Of a stretch of 64,000 bases of DNA, positions 32,009-41,192 are shown piece by piece. A program made the position numbers and the translations under genes. The stretch lies in NCBI GenBank assembly GCA_938041335.1, contig CALIAF010000025.1, forward strand, positions 1-64,000. The letters are read 5' to 3'. Each line of letters opens with the position of its first letter. Position 1 is the stretch's first letter. The stretch is from an uncultured Ulvibacter sp. (lineage in GTDB: Bacteria > Bacteroidota > Bacteroidia > Flavobacteriales > Flavobacteriaceae). The notes beneath the pieces were generated by a model. The model was not told the DNA's origin and made no database searches. It saw only the letters and a list, made by a program, of their open reading frames with translations.

Positions 32009-34117
32009 ATGGCTATACTAAACAAAATTAGACAAAAGACAGTTTTTTTAATTGTGATTATTGCAATGGCACTTTTTGCCTTTGTACTTGCAGATGTACT
32101 TAAAAACGGAGGTGGAAGCTCAAATAAGGCACAAACTAGAGTCGCTACAATTAATGATACAGAACTTTCACAGGCAGATTTTATGTCTCAGGTTGAGGCT
32201 ACGCAACAACAGATGGGGCCTTCAGCAAATACAGCTGCCGCAGTAAATGTGGTTTGGGATCGTGAAGTAAAAAGAGTCTTACTCTCAGAAGAGTTTGAAA
32301 AACTAGGTATTCGTGTAGAAGAGGATCAACTTAATGCTGCTTTAGCAGAAGGTCTTGCCGGGAATGTTCAGTTCCAGAATGAATTAGGACAATTTGATCG
32401 TAATGTGATGACTCAGTATATCGTTAACATGAAGAAAAATAACGATCAAGGTTACAAACAATGGGTTACATATGAAAATAGTATCGTTCAGGGAATCTTA
32501 GAACGTAACTACATGAATATGATCAAAGGGGGTTTAAAAAGCACGCTCGCAGAAGGAGAACAGCAATATCGTTATGAGAATGATAAAGTGAACTTTCAGT
32601 ATGTACAAGTACCTTTTACTTCTATCAACGATGCAGATGTAACTGTCTCAGAAGATGAGATAAGAAACTATATCAACTCAAATATTTCAAACTATGAAGT
32701 TGATGCGCAAACAGATATTGAATATGTGTCTTTTGAGGAGAAAGCATCAGATGCTGATATCGCTGCTGCCGAATCTGGAATGAGAGACTATTTAGCTGCA
32801 GGAAAAGATCAAAATGGAGACCCTAGAGTGGCTTTTGCTGCTGCAGAAAATCCTGAGATTTACGTAAATGATCACTCTGATGTAACCTACCAAGACAGAT
32901 GGTATTTTTCTAAGGACATTCCTGCACCACTTGCTGCTGCAGATAGTGATCTAGAAGTAGGAGAAGTAGTAGGGCCTTATAAAAATGCTGCTACATATAA
33001 TGTGACAAGAGTAATAGCAAAAAGACAATTAGCAGATTCAATAAATACAAGCCATATCTTAGTGAGATGGGCCGGAACGCTCAGAGCTGCTAGTGATATA
33101 ACTAGAACTAAAGAAGAAGCAAAAACAATTGCAGATAGTATTTTAAGAGTGGTGAAGAACTCACCTTCTAAATTTCCAGCAGTTGCAGCCGCAAAATCAG
33201 AAGATCTTAGTAATAGTGAAAAAGGGGGAGAATTGGGGTATTTAAATCCTAATACGGGTCTTGCTCCTGCTTATAAGGCATTTATGCTTGATAATAAAAA
33301 AGGAACCATTGGACTTGTAGAAACAGACTTTGGATTTCATATTATTCACGTTACAGATGTAAAGAATACGCAAACAGCATATAAGTTAGCAACTATTGTT
33401 AAGCAAGTAGAACCTTCTGTAGAAACAGTAAACGAAGTATTCTCTACATCTTCAAAGTTTGAAGATGCGGCAAGAAAAGGTGATTTTACTGCAATGGCAA
33501 CAGAGGGGAACTTACAAGTACGTCCAGTTAACAAAATTGGAAACCTTGACGCTAGTATACCTGGTTTGGCTAATTCTAGAGAGATCATCAAGTGGTCATT
33601 TGAAGAAGATACAGAAGTGGGTGCTATTAAGCGTTTTAATACACCTAACGGATATGTCGTAGCAAGATTAACACGCAAGAGTCCTAAGGGTGCAATGAGT
33701 GTAGCAGATGCATCTGCTCAGGTAACACCTATATTGCGTAACAAGAAGAAAGCAGAGTTGATAAAAGCTAAGATGAGTGGTACTGATCTTGATGCAATCG
33801 CTAGTGCAAATAGTGTAACAGTGCAAACAGCAACGGCGGTGTCAATGGCAATCCCAACCATTCCTGGAGCTGGTGCAGAACCTAAAGTAGTTGGTGTAGC
33901 ATTTGGAAAAGAAGCAATGGAAACATCAAACGCAATTGTAGGTAATGCAGGTGTATTTGTTGTGAAAGTTTTAGCAAAGGTACCAGCGCAAAAACTAGAA
34001 AATTATGCTTCATTCTCAAACCAGTTAAATGCACAAAATTTAGGTATTGAAGCGATGGTTGTAGAGGCACTTAAAAAGAAAGCCGACATTGAAGATAATA
34101 GAGCGAATTTCTATTAA
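32009..34117 (+). CDS. PpiD/SurA-like peptidyl-prolyl isomerase
   Basis: A 702-aa inner-membrane-anchored foldase. One N-terminal helix (about 12-29), a SurA_N-like domain (about 40-180) and a parvulin rotamase domain (about 343-448, containing INTSHILVRW, GGELGYLNPNTGLAPAYKAF and TDFGFHIIHVTD). The C-terminal half is a second, less typical domain. Substrates are periplasmic outer-membrane proteins. It closes the coaX-lptC-corC gene run and is followed by a terminator. Confidence 0.93.
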   Translation: MAILNKIRQKTVFLIVIIAMALFAFVLADVLKNGGGSSNKAQTRVATINDTELSQADFMSQVEATQQQMGPSANTAAAVNVVWDREVKRVLLSEEFEKLGIRVEEDQLNAALAEGLAGNVQFQNELGQFDRNVMTQYIVNMKKNNDQGYKQWVTYENSIVQGILERNYMNMIKGGLKSTLAEGEQQYRYENDKVNFQYVQVPFTSINDADVTVSEDEIRNYINSNISNYEVDAQTDIEYVSFEEKASDADIAAAESGMRDYLAAGKDQNGDPRVAFAAAENPEIYVNDHSDVTYQDRWYFSKDIPAPLAAADSDLEVGEVVGPYKNAATYNVTRVIAKRQLADSINTSHILVRWAGTLRAASDITRTKEEAKTIADSILRVVKNSPSKFPAVAAAKSEDLSNSEKGGELGYLNPNTGLAPAYKAFMLDNKKGTIGLVETDFGFHIIHVTDVKNTQTAYKLATIVKQVEPSVETVNEVFSTSSKFEDAARKGDFTAMATEGNLQVRPVNKIGNLDASIPGLANSREIIKWSFEEDTEVGAIKRFNTPNGYVVARLTRKSPKGAMSVADASAQVTPILRNKKKAELIKAKMSGTDLDAIASANSVTVQTATAVSMAIPTIPGAGAEPKVVGVAFGKEAMETSNAIVGNAGVFVVKVLAKVPAQKLENYASFSNQLNAQNLGIEAMVVEALKKKADIEDNRANFY

Positions 34118-34137
34118 TCTGTCGTGTTACATCATGC

Positions 34138-34168
34138 AAAAAGCCGCTTCCATAAGGAGCGGCTTTTT
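34138..34168 (+). terminator. Terminator of the foldase gene
   Basis: An 11-bp stem, AAAAAGCCGCT with AGCGGCTTTTT, and a T run. Confidence 0.93.
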
Positions 34169-34190
34169 TTGTATTAGATTGTAAGTGTGA

Positions 34191-35105
34191 TCACAAACAC
34201 ATTTCAGAAAAAGGAACAATTGTGTGGTATCCTTTATCCTTAAAATAAGCAATATCGTCTAGGTTTCCGGTCACCATTATAAAATCACCACCCCAAGCAC
34301 CAAGACTTTTAATAGCGCCTTTATAGTCCGTAAAACGCTGTGTTTTAACTGTCGGTAGTTCAATAATTTCTGAAATTGCCTCTTCGTGCTTCCCCATTAA
34401 AAGTTTCAAATCTTCAAGTGTTTTACTTGCGATCATTGCTTCGGAAATAGCCGAGAAGAAAGCAGTGTCAATATCTTGTTTAAGTCGTTTAGACTTGTAA
34501 TGCGAAATGCCCTCTTTACTGTCTTGTTTGTTGTTTAAATACACAAAGAAAAGCTGGTCAGTAAATGCCCAGGATAGAGGTGTAGCGGTTATCTTCGGAA
34601 TCTCATTTTCTACTTCAAATAGAAAGCTGCTGTCCATTTGAGCTGCTGCGATGTCATAACCACTGCCTTTAAATGAGGCGTAAAGTAATTTAAAAGCATC
34701 TACATCTGCCCATTGCGCAATGTTATTAACCAAAGTAGAAGAAGATCCTAATCCCCATTCCTGCGGAAATTCTAAATGCGTCTCGACTGTCCTTTCAATT
34801 ATAACTTTTAAGAATAAAGGATTAAGTCGCTGTGCAGCCATTAGTATCTCACACAATGTCTTAGAAATTTTAGAATCTGTATCAGAAACAATTTCGTGCT
34901 GGTTCATACTCAAGGTGTCTTCATACCAGCAATCACCATCAACTGTAAAACTGCTCCAATGTATTGTGTTAATAGCGGTGCCTTTGTGAGAAATTTTTAG
35001 AGTCTGCCCTTTTTTAGTGGGGATCGCAAGTGCCTTTGCCCCATCAAGTACAACATATTCACTGCTAAGTAATAATTTTCCGTGACTGTAAAAAGTACGT
35101 TCCAA
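34191..35105 (-). CDS. GYDIA-family GHMP kinase
   Basis: A 304-aa GHMP kinase named after its GSGYDIAAAQ motif (about residues 148-157). N-terminal HGKLLLSSEYVVLDGA and ATP loop EWGLGSSSTLVNNIAQW (about 116-132) are present; the C-terminal glycine-rich motif is SLGAWGGDFIM. Together with HMG-CoA reductase (upstream, 3 bp apart) it belongs to the mevalonate pathway and is the best candidate for phosphomevalonate kinase, since a mevalonate kinase is encoded at 10.1 kb. Substrate assignment is an inference. Confidence 0.85.
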   Translation of the reverse strand: MERTFYSHGKLLLSSEYVVLDGAKALAIPTKKGQTLKISHKGTAINTIHWSSFTVDGDCWYEDTLSMNQHEIVSDTDSKISKTLCEILMAAQRLNPLFLKVIIERTVETHLEFPQEWGLGSSSTLVNNIAQWADVDAFKLLYASFKGSGYDIAAAQMDSSFLFEVENEIPKITATPLSWAFTDQLFFVYLNNKQDSKEGISHYKSKRLKQDIDTAFFSAISEAMIASKTLEDLKLLMGKHEEAISEIIELPTVKTQRFTDYKGAIKSLGAWGGDFIMVTGNLDDIAYFKDKGYHTIVPFSEMCL

Positions 35106-35108
35106 AAG

Positions 35109-36422
35109 TTAGTTTCTAAGTTGGTTTACAAAATTAACCACAGCACTATGCGATACCGCGTGTTTGGTAAAATGTGCAACGGTTTGTTCTTTTTCTTTTA
35201 CGGTGGCTTCTAGTTGGTTGAGAATATTCATTAGGTGCATTTTCATATGCCCTTTTTGTATTCCAGTAGTAGTCAATGATCGTATGGCCGCAAAGTTTTG
35301 TGCGAGTCCAGATACTGCAATGATTTTCATTAACTCTTTTGCGTTGGGTTTTTGCAAAATTTTAAAAGCCACTTTTACCATAGGATGCAATCGTGTGAGT
35401 CCGCCCACAGTACCAATGGCTAAGGGGAGCTCAATCCAAAAATGAAAGGTGTCTCCTTCTATCTTTGCATCTGTAAGGCTTGTATATTTTCCGTTTCTAG
35501 CGGCGTAGGCATGTACACCCGCTTCTACGGCTCTAAAGTCATTGCCTGTTGCCACTACAACGGCATCTACACCATTCATTGCTCCTTTGTTGTGTGTTAC
35601 TGCCCTGCGCGGTTCTGTTTTTGCAATAGCAATAGCGCGTACAAATTTTGTAGCAAACTCTTCACCACTAATATCATCTTGTGCTAAATCTGCAACTTTA
35701 CAACTCACTGAAGCTCTCACCGTACACTCTGGCACATAGTTAGAGAGAATACTCATTACTACTTCTGGGTATTGATCGTTTTCAATAAATAGGGAATGCG
35801 CTGCTGCTTCTTTTTCTAGAGTGTTTGCAAAAGTCTCCAGACAGGTATTAATAAAATTGGCGCCCATGGCATCGCCAGTCTCAAAGGTGCAATGCAATTG
35901 ATAAAAGCCTTCAAGTGTCGTTATACTGTCTATAAGCTCGATGTCAATTAAACCGCCACCTCTTTTTTTCATATTTCGTTGCGTGTCTGCAATGCTTTCA
36001 ATGAGAAGGGGTTTTATTTTATTGAAAAAGGTGGTCATCTCTGTCGCTTTTCCGAAGTAATTAAGATGTACCTGCCCATTTTTTACGGTAGAAATAACTG
36101 ATGCTTCAAAACCTCCTTTGTTTAACCAAAATTTAGCCGCATTACTCGCAGCAGCAATTACAGAGCTTTCTTCTGTAACCATAGGCAGAGCGTATAGTTT
36201 TTGGTTAATCAAGAAATTAGGTGCTATCCCTAATGGTAAAAAGTAATTAGAGAGCGTGTTCTCAGTGAAGTCATCGTGCAATTGTTGCAACGTTTCATCC
36301 TGGTGCCAGTAGTTTTTTAAAACGGCGATTGCTTCTGGATCTTGCTCTAAATATTGAGAAGCAAGCCAGTCTATTTTTTCGGCTTTATTTTTTTTTGAAA
36401 ATCCTGAAATGGGACTTGGCAT
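35109..36422 (-). CDS. mvaA: Hydroxymethylglutaryl-CoA reductase (class II)
   Basis: A 437-aa reductase converting HMG-CoA to mevalonate (or the reverse in degradative types). It has the class II (bacterial) length and features: MVTEESSVIAAASNAAKFW, MGANFINTCLE, KGAMNGVDAVVVATGNDFRA, and a C-terminal His in KGHMKMH. Coenzyme preference is not read by eye. It is immediately followed by the GYDIA kinase. In flavobacteria this enzyme supplies mevalonate for isoprenoids; it probably works in the synthetic direction here, given mvaD and mvk. Confidence 0.93.
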   Translation of the reverse strand: MPSPISGFSKKNKAEKIDWLASQYLEQDPEAIAVLKNYWHQDETLQQLHDDFTENTLSNYFLPLGIAPNFLINQKLYALPMVTEESSVIAAASNAAKFWLNKGGFEASVISTVKNGQVHLNYFGKATEMTTFFNKIKPLLIESIADTQRNMKKRGGGLIDIELIDSITTLEGFYQLHCTFETGDAMGANFINTCLETFANTLEKEAAAHSLFIENDQYPEVVMSILSNYVPECTVRASVSCKVADLAQDDISGEEFATKFVRAIAIAKTEPRRAVTHNKGAMNGVDAVVVATGNDFRAVEAGVHAYAARNGKYTSLTDAKIEGDTFHFWIELPLAIGTVGGLTRLHPMVKVAFKILQKPNAKELMKIIAVSGLAQNFAAIRSLTTTGIQKGHMKMHLMNILNQLEATVKEKEQTVAHFTKHAVSHSAVVNFVNQLRN

Positions 36423-36444
36423 AGCACGTTTTAGTTTGTTATTG

Positions 36445-36452
36445 CAAATATA
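36445..36452 (-). promoter_or_regulatory. -7 box of the HMG-CoA reductase operon
   Basis: Minus strand TATATTTG, 22 nt before the ATG. No clear -33. Confidence 0.5.
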
Positions 36453-36517
36453 GTTAAACCCAATTTATGTGTTAAAATATCTGGATAAAGCTTTTAAATG
36501 TATTACGCGAATTTTAA

Positions 36518-36525
36518 TACGTTTG
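36518..36525 (+). promoter_or_regulatory. -7 box of the DPP IV gene
   Basis: TACGTTTG fits TAnnTTTG, 59 nt before the ATG at 36585. No clear -33. Confidence 0.4.
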
Positions 36526-36584
36526 ATTTTACTGTGATTTGCTAACATATGCGCCGTATTTAACACGAAAACACACTGTTTTTT

Positions 36585-38813
36585 ATGGTTTTTTTAGTAA
36601 ACTTGCTAGAACAAAAATTTAACAGTTTGAAATACTTCTTCAGCATTCCATTTTTCTTGTTGTTCTTAGCAACATCATTTACAACAACAGCACAACAGAA
36701 AGACATCTCATTAGAAGATATCTGGACTGGAAAATTTAGAACACAGGGCCTTGATGCCTTACGTTCTCTTGATAACGGTAAAGAATATGCAGTACTCAAT
36801 CGTACTAGAAACGGAGGGACTGTAGATGTTTATGATTATAAGAGCGGTAAAAAAGTACGCACGTTAATTGACACAAAAGATGTGGAAGGCTTAGATCGCA
36901 TACTTTCTTATGAGCTTAGCGATGACGAAAGCAAAATGCTTATAGCGACAGATTTACAATCTATTTATCGCCGTTCTGCACTAGGGGACTATGTACTTTA
37001 TGATCTAAATAGTAAGCAACTTACTAAAATTTCCGAAGATAAAATACAAGAACCACATTTGACTAAAGCGGGCAATAAAGTGGCTTACGGGAAGGATAAT
37101 AATCTTTTTGTAAAAGACTTAGCGACCGGAGTTGTTAAACAGATCACGACAGATGGTAAGAAGAACAGTATTATTAATGGAATCACAGACTGGGTGTATG
37201 AAGAAGAATTTGCTTTTGTTCGTGCTTTCGACTGGAATAGTGATGGGACAAAATTAGCGTTTATTCGTTTTGACGAGACAAACGTGCCTCGCTTTTCTAT
37301 GGATGTCTACGGAAATGAGCTATATCCAAGTCAGCAAGTTTTTAAATACCCTAAGGCTGGAGATCCTAATGCAGAAGTAAGCTTGCATATGTACGATGTA
37401 GCTTCTGGAAAGACAGAAATGGTCAACTTAAGCGCCTTTGACAGTTATTATATACCTAGAATAAAATGGACCAGTGATAAAGACGTGTTGAGCGTACAAG
37501 TAACAGGAAGAAAGCAAAATGAGCTCGACCTTGTTTTTGTAAATGCAAAAAATAACAAGGCTAGTTTGATATTAAAAGATACAGACGCTGCCTATGTTGA
37601 TGTAACAGATAACTTAACTTTTCTAGAAGATAATAGTTTTATCTGGACAAGTGAGAAGGACGGGTGGAACCAGATTTACCACTATGATCATAAAGGGAAG
37701 CTTATTAATCAGATCACTAAAGGGAGTTGGGAAGTAACCAACTACTATGGTTTTGATGCCGCTTCTAGTCGTATATTTTATCAAAGCACAGAAAACGGAA
37801 GTATTAACAGAGATGTGTATTCTATTAAAACAGATGGTACCGGTAAGCAACGATTAACGGCTAACACTGGGACCAACAGAGCTTCGTTTAGTACGGATTT
37901 CACTTATTTTATAAACACTTTTAATAATACAGAGACACCATCTGTGTATACTTTAAACGATGCCACGAGTGGAAAGGTAGTTCGTGAAATAAAAGATAAT
38001 AGCGGATTAAAGGACCAATTAAAAGGGTATAACATTTCGGCTAAAGAATTTTCTACCATTAATGTGAATGGCGAAGACCTGAATATGTATATGATCAAAC
38101 CTAAGAACTTTGATCCTTCTAAGAAGTATCCATTATTTATGTACCAATACTCTGGGCCTGGTTCTCAAAATGTATCTAATAGCTGGAATGGTGCAAATGA
38201 CTACTGGCACCAGATGCTAGCGCAAGAAGGCTTTATTATTGCTTGTGTAGATGGTCGTGGTACTGGACTAAAAGGACGTGATTTTAAAAAAATGACTCAA
38301 AATGAGTTGGGTAAGTACGAAGTGGAAGATCAAATTGCAGCGGCTAAGAAGCTAGGTGCAATGCCTTTTATAGACGCAGATAGAATAGGAATTTGGGGAT
38401 GGAGTTATGGTGGTTTTATGTCAAGTAATTGCTTGTTTCAAGGCGCAGATACTTTTGCAATGGCAATTGCGGTGGCACCAGTGACTAGCTGGCGTTTTTA
38501 TGATACTATTTATACAGAGCGTTATATGAGTACACCTCAATTAAACGCAAGTGGATATGATAACAATTCTCCTATGTCTCACGTAGATAAGTTAAAAGGA
38601 GATTATCTATTAGTTCACGGTAGTGCAGATGATAATGTACACGTGCAGAATACGACACGACTTGTAGAGGCTTTAGTGCAAGCAGATAAGCAATTTGATT
38701 GGGCCATCTACCCAGACAAAAACCACGGAATTTATGGTGGGAATACGCGCTTACATCTATACAAGAAAATGACAAATTTTATCAAAGAGTCTTTGGGTGA
38801 GCCTAAGATGTAA
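36585..38813 (+). CDS. S9 family peptidase, dipeptidyl peptidase IV type
   Basis: A 742-aa exported serine peptidase with an N-terminal signal peptide (about 15-37, ATSFTTTAQQ). Residues about 60-480 form an eight-bladed propeller (DPPIV_N); DWVYEEEFAFVRAFDW carries the Glu-Glu pair that binds the substrate N-terminus. The alpha/beta-hydrolase part has the nucleophile in WGWSYGGF, the Asp in VHGSADDNVH and the His in NHGIYGGN. It removes N-terminal X-Pro dipeptides. It lies near the POT transporter (39.5 kb), which would import the products. The start at 36585 gives a slightly long signal peptide; a later start cannot be excluded. Confidence 0.94.
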   Translation: MVFLVNLLEQKFNSLKYFFSIPFFLLFLATSFTTTAQQKDISLEDIWTGKFRTQGLDALRSLDNGKEYAVLNRTRNGGTVDVYDYKSGKKVRTLIDTKDVEGLDRILSYELSDDESKMLIATDLQSIYRRSALGDYVLYDLNSKQLTKISEDKIQEPHLTKAGNKVAYGKDNNLFVKDLATGVVKQITTDGKKNSIINGITDWVYEEEFAFVRAFDWNSDGTKLAFIRFDETNVPRFSMDVYGNELYPSQQVFKYPKAGDPNAEVSLHMYDVASGKTEMVNLSAFDSYYIPRIKWTSDKDVLSVQVTGRKQNELDLVFVNAKNNKASLILKDTDAAYVDVTDNLTFLEDNSFIWTSEKDGWNQIYHYDHKGKLINQITKGSWEVTNYYGFDAASSRIFYQSTENGSINRDVYSIKTDGTGKQRLTANTGTNRASFSTDFTYFINTFNNTETPSVYTLNDATSGKVVREIKDNSGLKDQLKGYNISAKEFSTINVNGEDLNMYMIKPKNFDPSKKYPLFMYQYSGPGSQNVSNSWNGANDYWHQMLAQEGFIIACVDGRGTGLKGRDFKKMTQNELGKYEVEDQIAAAKKLGAMPFIDADRIGIWGWSYGGFMSSNCLFQGADTFAMAIAVAPVTSWRFYDTIYTERYMSTPQLNASGYDNNSPMSHVDKLKGDYLLVHGSADDNVHVQNTTRLVEALVQADKQFDWAIYPDKNHGIYGGNTRLHLYKKMTNFIKESLGEPKM

Positions 38814-38834
38814 TTGAAACGATAATAATGTTTT

Positions 38835-39032
38835 ATGGAAATTAATTTTGCTACAAAAGCGGAAAGTAACAAAAGACGAGCGCAAGAATTTTTAGCTTTG
38901 AGCGGTGGACAGCGCATTACTCGATTTTTAAAATTAATGGAGCAAGTGCACTTTTTTCCAATAAAGCATAAACTAAAAAAGAAAGATAATTTTGTAATTG
39001 TTATTCCTAATCAAGATGAATTGGGAAAGTAA
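38835..39032 (+). CDS. Small conserved-position protein, partner of nucleotidyltransferase
   Basis: A 65-aa basic protein (SNKRRAQEFLALSGGQRI ... KHKLKKKDNFVIVIPN). No known domain is recognised. Its last codons overlap the start of the nucleotidyltransferase gene by 17 nt, so they form a two-gene unit. Size, charge and order resemble the antitoxin of a toxin-antitoxin pair, but this is only inferred. ATG at 38835. Confidence 0.65.
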   Translation: MEINFATKAESNKRRAQEFLALSGGQRITRFLKLMEQVHFFPIKHKLKKKDNFVIVIPNQDELGK

Positions 39033-39486
39033 TATTAAAAATTTTGTAAGACTTGCATCCTTTTATCAAGTAAGGATGATCCTTGTGGGCGGTGGAGCAG
39101 TTAATTTTCATGGGTATCAAAGACATTCTGCAGATGTGGATTTTTGGATAGAAACGACAGATGAAAATTTAGCCAAGTTGTTGAAGGTGTTTACAGAAAT
39201 GGGCTATGTTATTGAGGAATTACCAGAAGCAGTTTCAAAACAGCAACAAAATATATCTGTAAAATTTTCGCCTATTGAAATGGAACTTGAATTGATTACT
39301 AATTTTTCAATAAATAAACCATTTGAGGTAGCTTTTAAGGAGGCGGAGATAGTTAAGTTAGAAGGTGAGGAAATAATAAGGTGGAGAGTTTTAGCTTACG
39401 AAGATTTAATACTAAGCAAAATAAAAGCTAACAGGCCTAAAGACCTTTTAGATATACAGCAATTAAAAAAAGTAAACAACTACTAA
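39016..39486 (+). CDS. Nucleotidyltransferase-fold protein (DUF6036/AbiEii-like)
   Basis: A 156-aa protein of the minimal nucleotidyltransferase fold: MILVGGGAVNFHGYQRHSAD followed by DVDFWI gives the G-G plus D-x-D catalytic signature, then the MELELITNF strand and a C-terminal EDLILSKIKANRPKDLLDIQQL helix typical of AbiEii-like/DUF6036 proteins. ATG 39016 is preferred over a TTG at 38998. Relatives act in abortive infection or as toxins that add nucleotides to tRNA; here the function is unproven. It is linked to the 65-aa gene upstream. Confidence 0.78.
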   Translation: MNWESNIKNFVRLASFYQVRMILVGGGAVNFHGYQRHSADVDFWIETTDENLAKLLKVFTEMGYVIEELPEAVSKQQQNISVKFSPIEMELELITNFSINKPFEVAFKEAEIVKLEGEEIIRWRVLAYEDLILSKIKANRPKDLLDIQQLKKVNNY

Positions 39487-39511
39487 CTATTATTAATTAA
39501 TAAATTTTTCA

Positions 39512-41101
39512 ATGGAATTTAAATTTGGAGGTTCAGAAACAAACCAAAAGACGGTGTTAGGTCACCCATCTGGTTTATTTGTATTGTTTTTCACAGAGAT
39601 GTGGGAACGTTTTTCATACTATGGTATGCGAGCACTATTGGTGCTGTTCTTAGTAGCATCTGTTTTAGATGATGGATGGGGTTGGGAACGAGCTGAAGCT
39701 TTAGTTTTATATGGCTGGTATACCGGTTTAGTTTATATTACCCCAATATTTGGTGGTTTGATCGCTGATAAGCTTACAGGTTATCGTAATGCCGTAGTAA
39801 TTGGAGCTCTATTAATGACTTTAGGTCATGCCGCAATGGCGCTTGAGGTTTTTTCTGATCCATTTTTCTATGCTGGTTTGGGGCTTTTAATTATTGGAAA
39901 TGGTTTATTTAAGCCGAACATTTCTTCGATGGTTGGTCAGCTTTATAAAGATCAAGGAAAAGAAAAAGATGCAGGATATACTATCTTTTACATGGGTATT
40001 AATGCCGGGGCTTTCTTAGGAATTCTATTATGTGGTTATATAGGTGAATCTATTGGGTGGCACTATGGCTTTGGGTTGGCAGGAATTTTTATGTTCTTTG
40101 GTATGTTGCAATTCTATTTTGCACAAAAAATATTTGGACGTATAGGTCTTTCGCCAAAAGGTGCTCAAGATTTTGACGATGCCATTGAAGATTCATTAGA
40201 GAATACAGCAGATGCAATTGAAGACACTGTTGATGCTGCTAAAAAATCTATAGTTACAAGAGATCGGCTTATTGTTATTGGTGTATTGGCTTTCTTTACA
40301 ATCTTCTTTTGGTGGGCTTTTGAACAAGCGGGTGGTTCTATGACTATTTTTGCTGCAGATTATACAGACAGATTGTTAGTTGGTGATGGAGCAATGACAT
40401 TTAAAATATTCAACACAATACTTACTATAGTCCCAATGATAATAATTACTTGGGTGTTAGGGATGTTATTTAAACAAACTTTTGCAAAATACTCTCTTTC
40501 AAACATACTGTTAGGAACTAGTTTTGTTATAATTTGGGCAATTGTAATTTGGATGTTGGTTAGAGAATTTAATGCAGATGTTGCTGAAGTAAAAGCATCA
40601 TGGTTTGGTATTTTAAACTCTTTCTTTATTATTGCTTTTGCACCATTATTCTCAAAACTATGGCAAAGTAAATACAATCCTTCTGGTCCAGTAAAATTTG
40701 CTATTGGTCTTATTTTATTAGGAATAGGGTTTGGAATTTTAGCATATGGTTCAACTGGAATACCATTAGGAGCTAAGACGGCATCGGTGAGTATGATGTT
40801 CTTAGTCGTTGCTTATCTGTTCCATACCCTCGGTGAGCTTTGTGTCTCACCAGTAGGGCTTTCTTATGTTAGTAAGTTAGCACCTATTAAGTTGGTTGGA
40901 TTAATGTTTGGAATTTGGTTTCTTGCAAACTTTGTAGCAAATTTAGCGGCAGGTTATACTGGTAGTTTTATGGATCCAATACTAGAAGAGAAAGGCTTAA
41001 CCTACTTCTTTATGATATTCACATTGATACCTATAGGTGCAGGTGTAATAATGTTACTTATAAATAAGAAACTTATTAAAATGATGCACGGTATCCGTTA
41101 A
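39512..41101 (+). CDS. POT family peptide:H+ symporter
   Basis: A 529-aa major-facilitator protein of the PTR2/POT family with 12-14 membrane helices. The family signature FFTEMWERFSYYGMRALL (ExxER region, about residues 26-43) and YFTIFYMGINAGAFLG-like (TIFYMGINAGAFLG, about 151-164) are clear. A charged cytoplasmic loop (about 217-245) with DAIEDSLENTADAIEDTVDA lies between helices 6 and 7. It imports di- and tripeptides, matching DPP IV and the M20 dipeptidase. A terminator follows. Confidence 0.95.
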   Translation: MEFKFGGSETNQKTVLGHPSGLFVLFFTEMWERFSYYGMRALLVLFLVASVLDDGWGWERAEALVLYGWYTGLVYITPIFGGLIADKLTGYRNAVVIGALLMTLGHAAMALEVFSDPFFYAGLGLLIIGNGLFKPNISSMVGQLYKDQGKEKDAGYTIFYMGINAGAFLGILLCGYIGESIGWHYGFGLAGIFMFFGMLQFYFAQKIFGRIGLSPKGAQDFDDAIEDSLENTADAIEDTVDAAKKSIVTRDRLIVIGVLAFFTIFFWWAFEQAGGSMTIFAADYTDRLLVGDGAMTFKIFNTILTIVPMIIITWVLGMLFKQTFAKYSLSNILLGTSFVIIWAIVIWMLVREFNADVAEVKASWFGILNSFFIIAFAPLFSKLWQSKYNPSGPVKFAIGLILLGIGFGILAYGSTGIPLGAKTASVSMMFLVVAYLFHTLGELCVSPVGLSYVSKLAPIKLVGLMFGIWFLANFVANLAAGYTGSFMDPILEEKGLTYFFMIFTLIPIGAGVIMLLINKKLIKMMHGIR

Positions 41102-41121
41102 TCATACAATTATTTAAAGTT

Positions 41122-41151
41122 AAAAACGTTCCCTTTTTGTGGAACGTTTTT
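41122..41151 (+). terminator. Terminator of the POT transporter gene
   Basis: An 11-bp perfect stem AAAAACGTTCC/GGAACGTTTTT with an 8-nt loop. Confidence 0.92.
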
Positions 41152-41192
41152 TGCTTTAAACTAATTCTCATATCTTTATTAAAACCTTTTTT

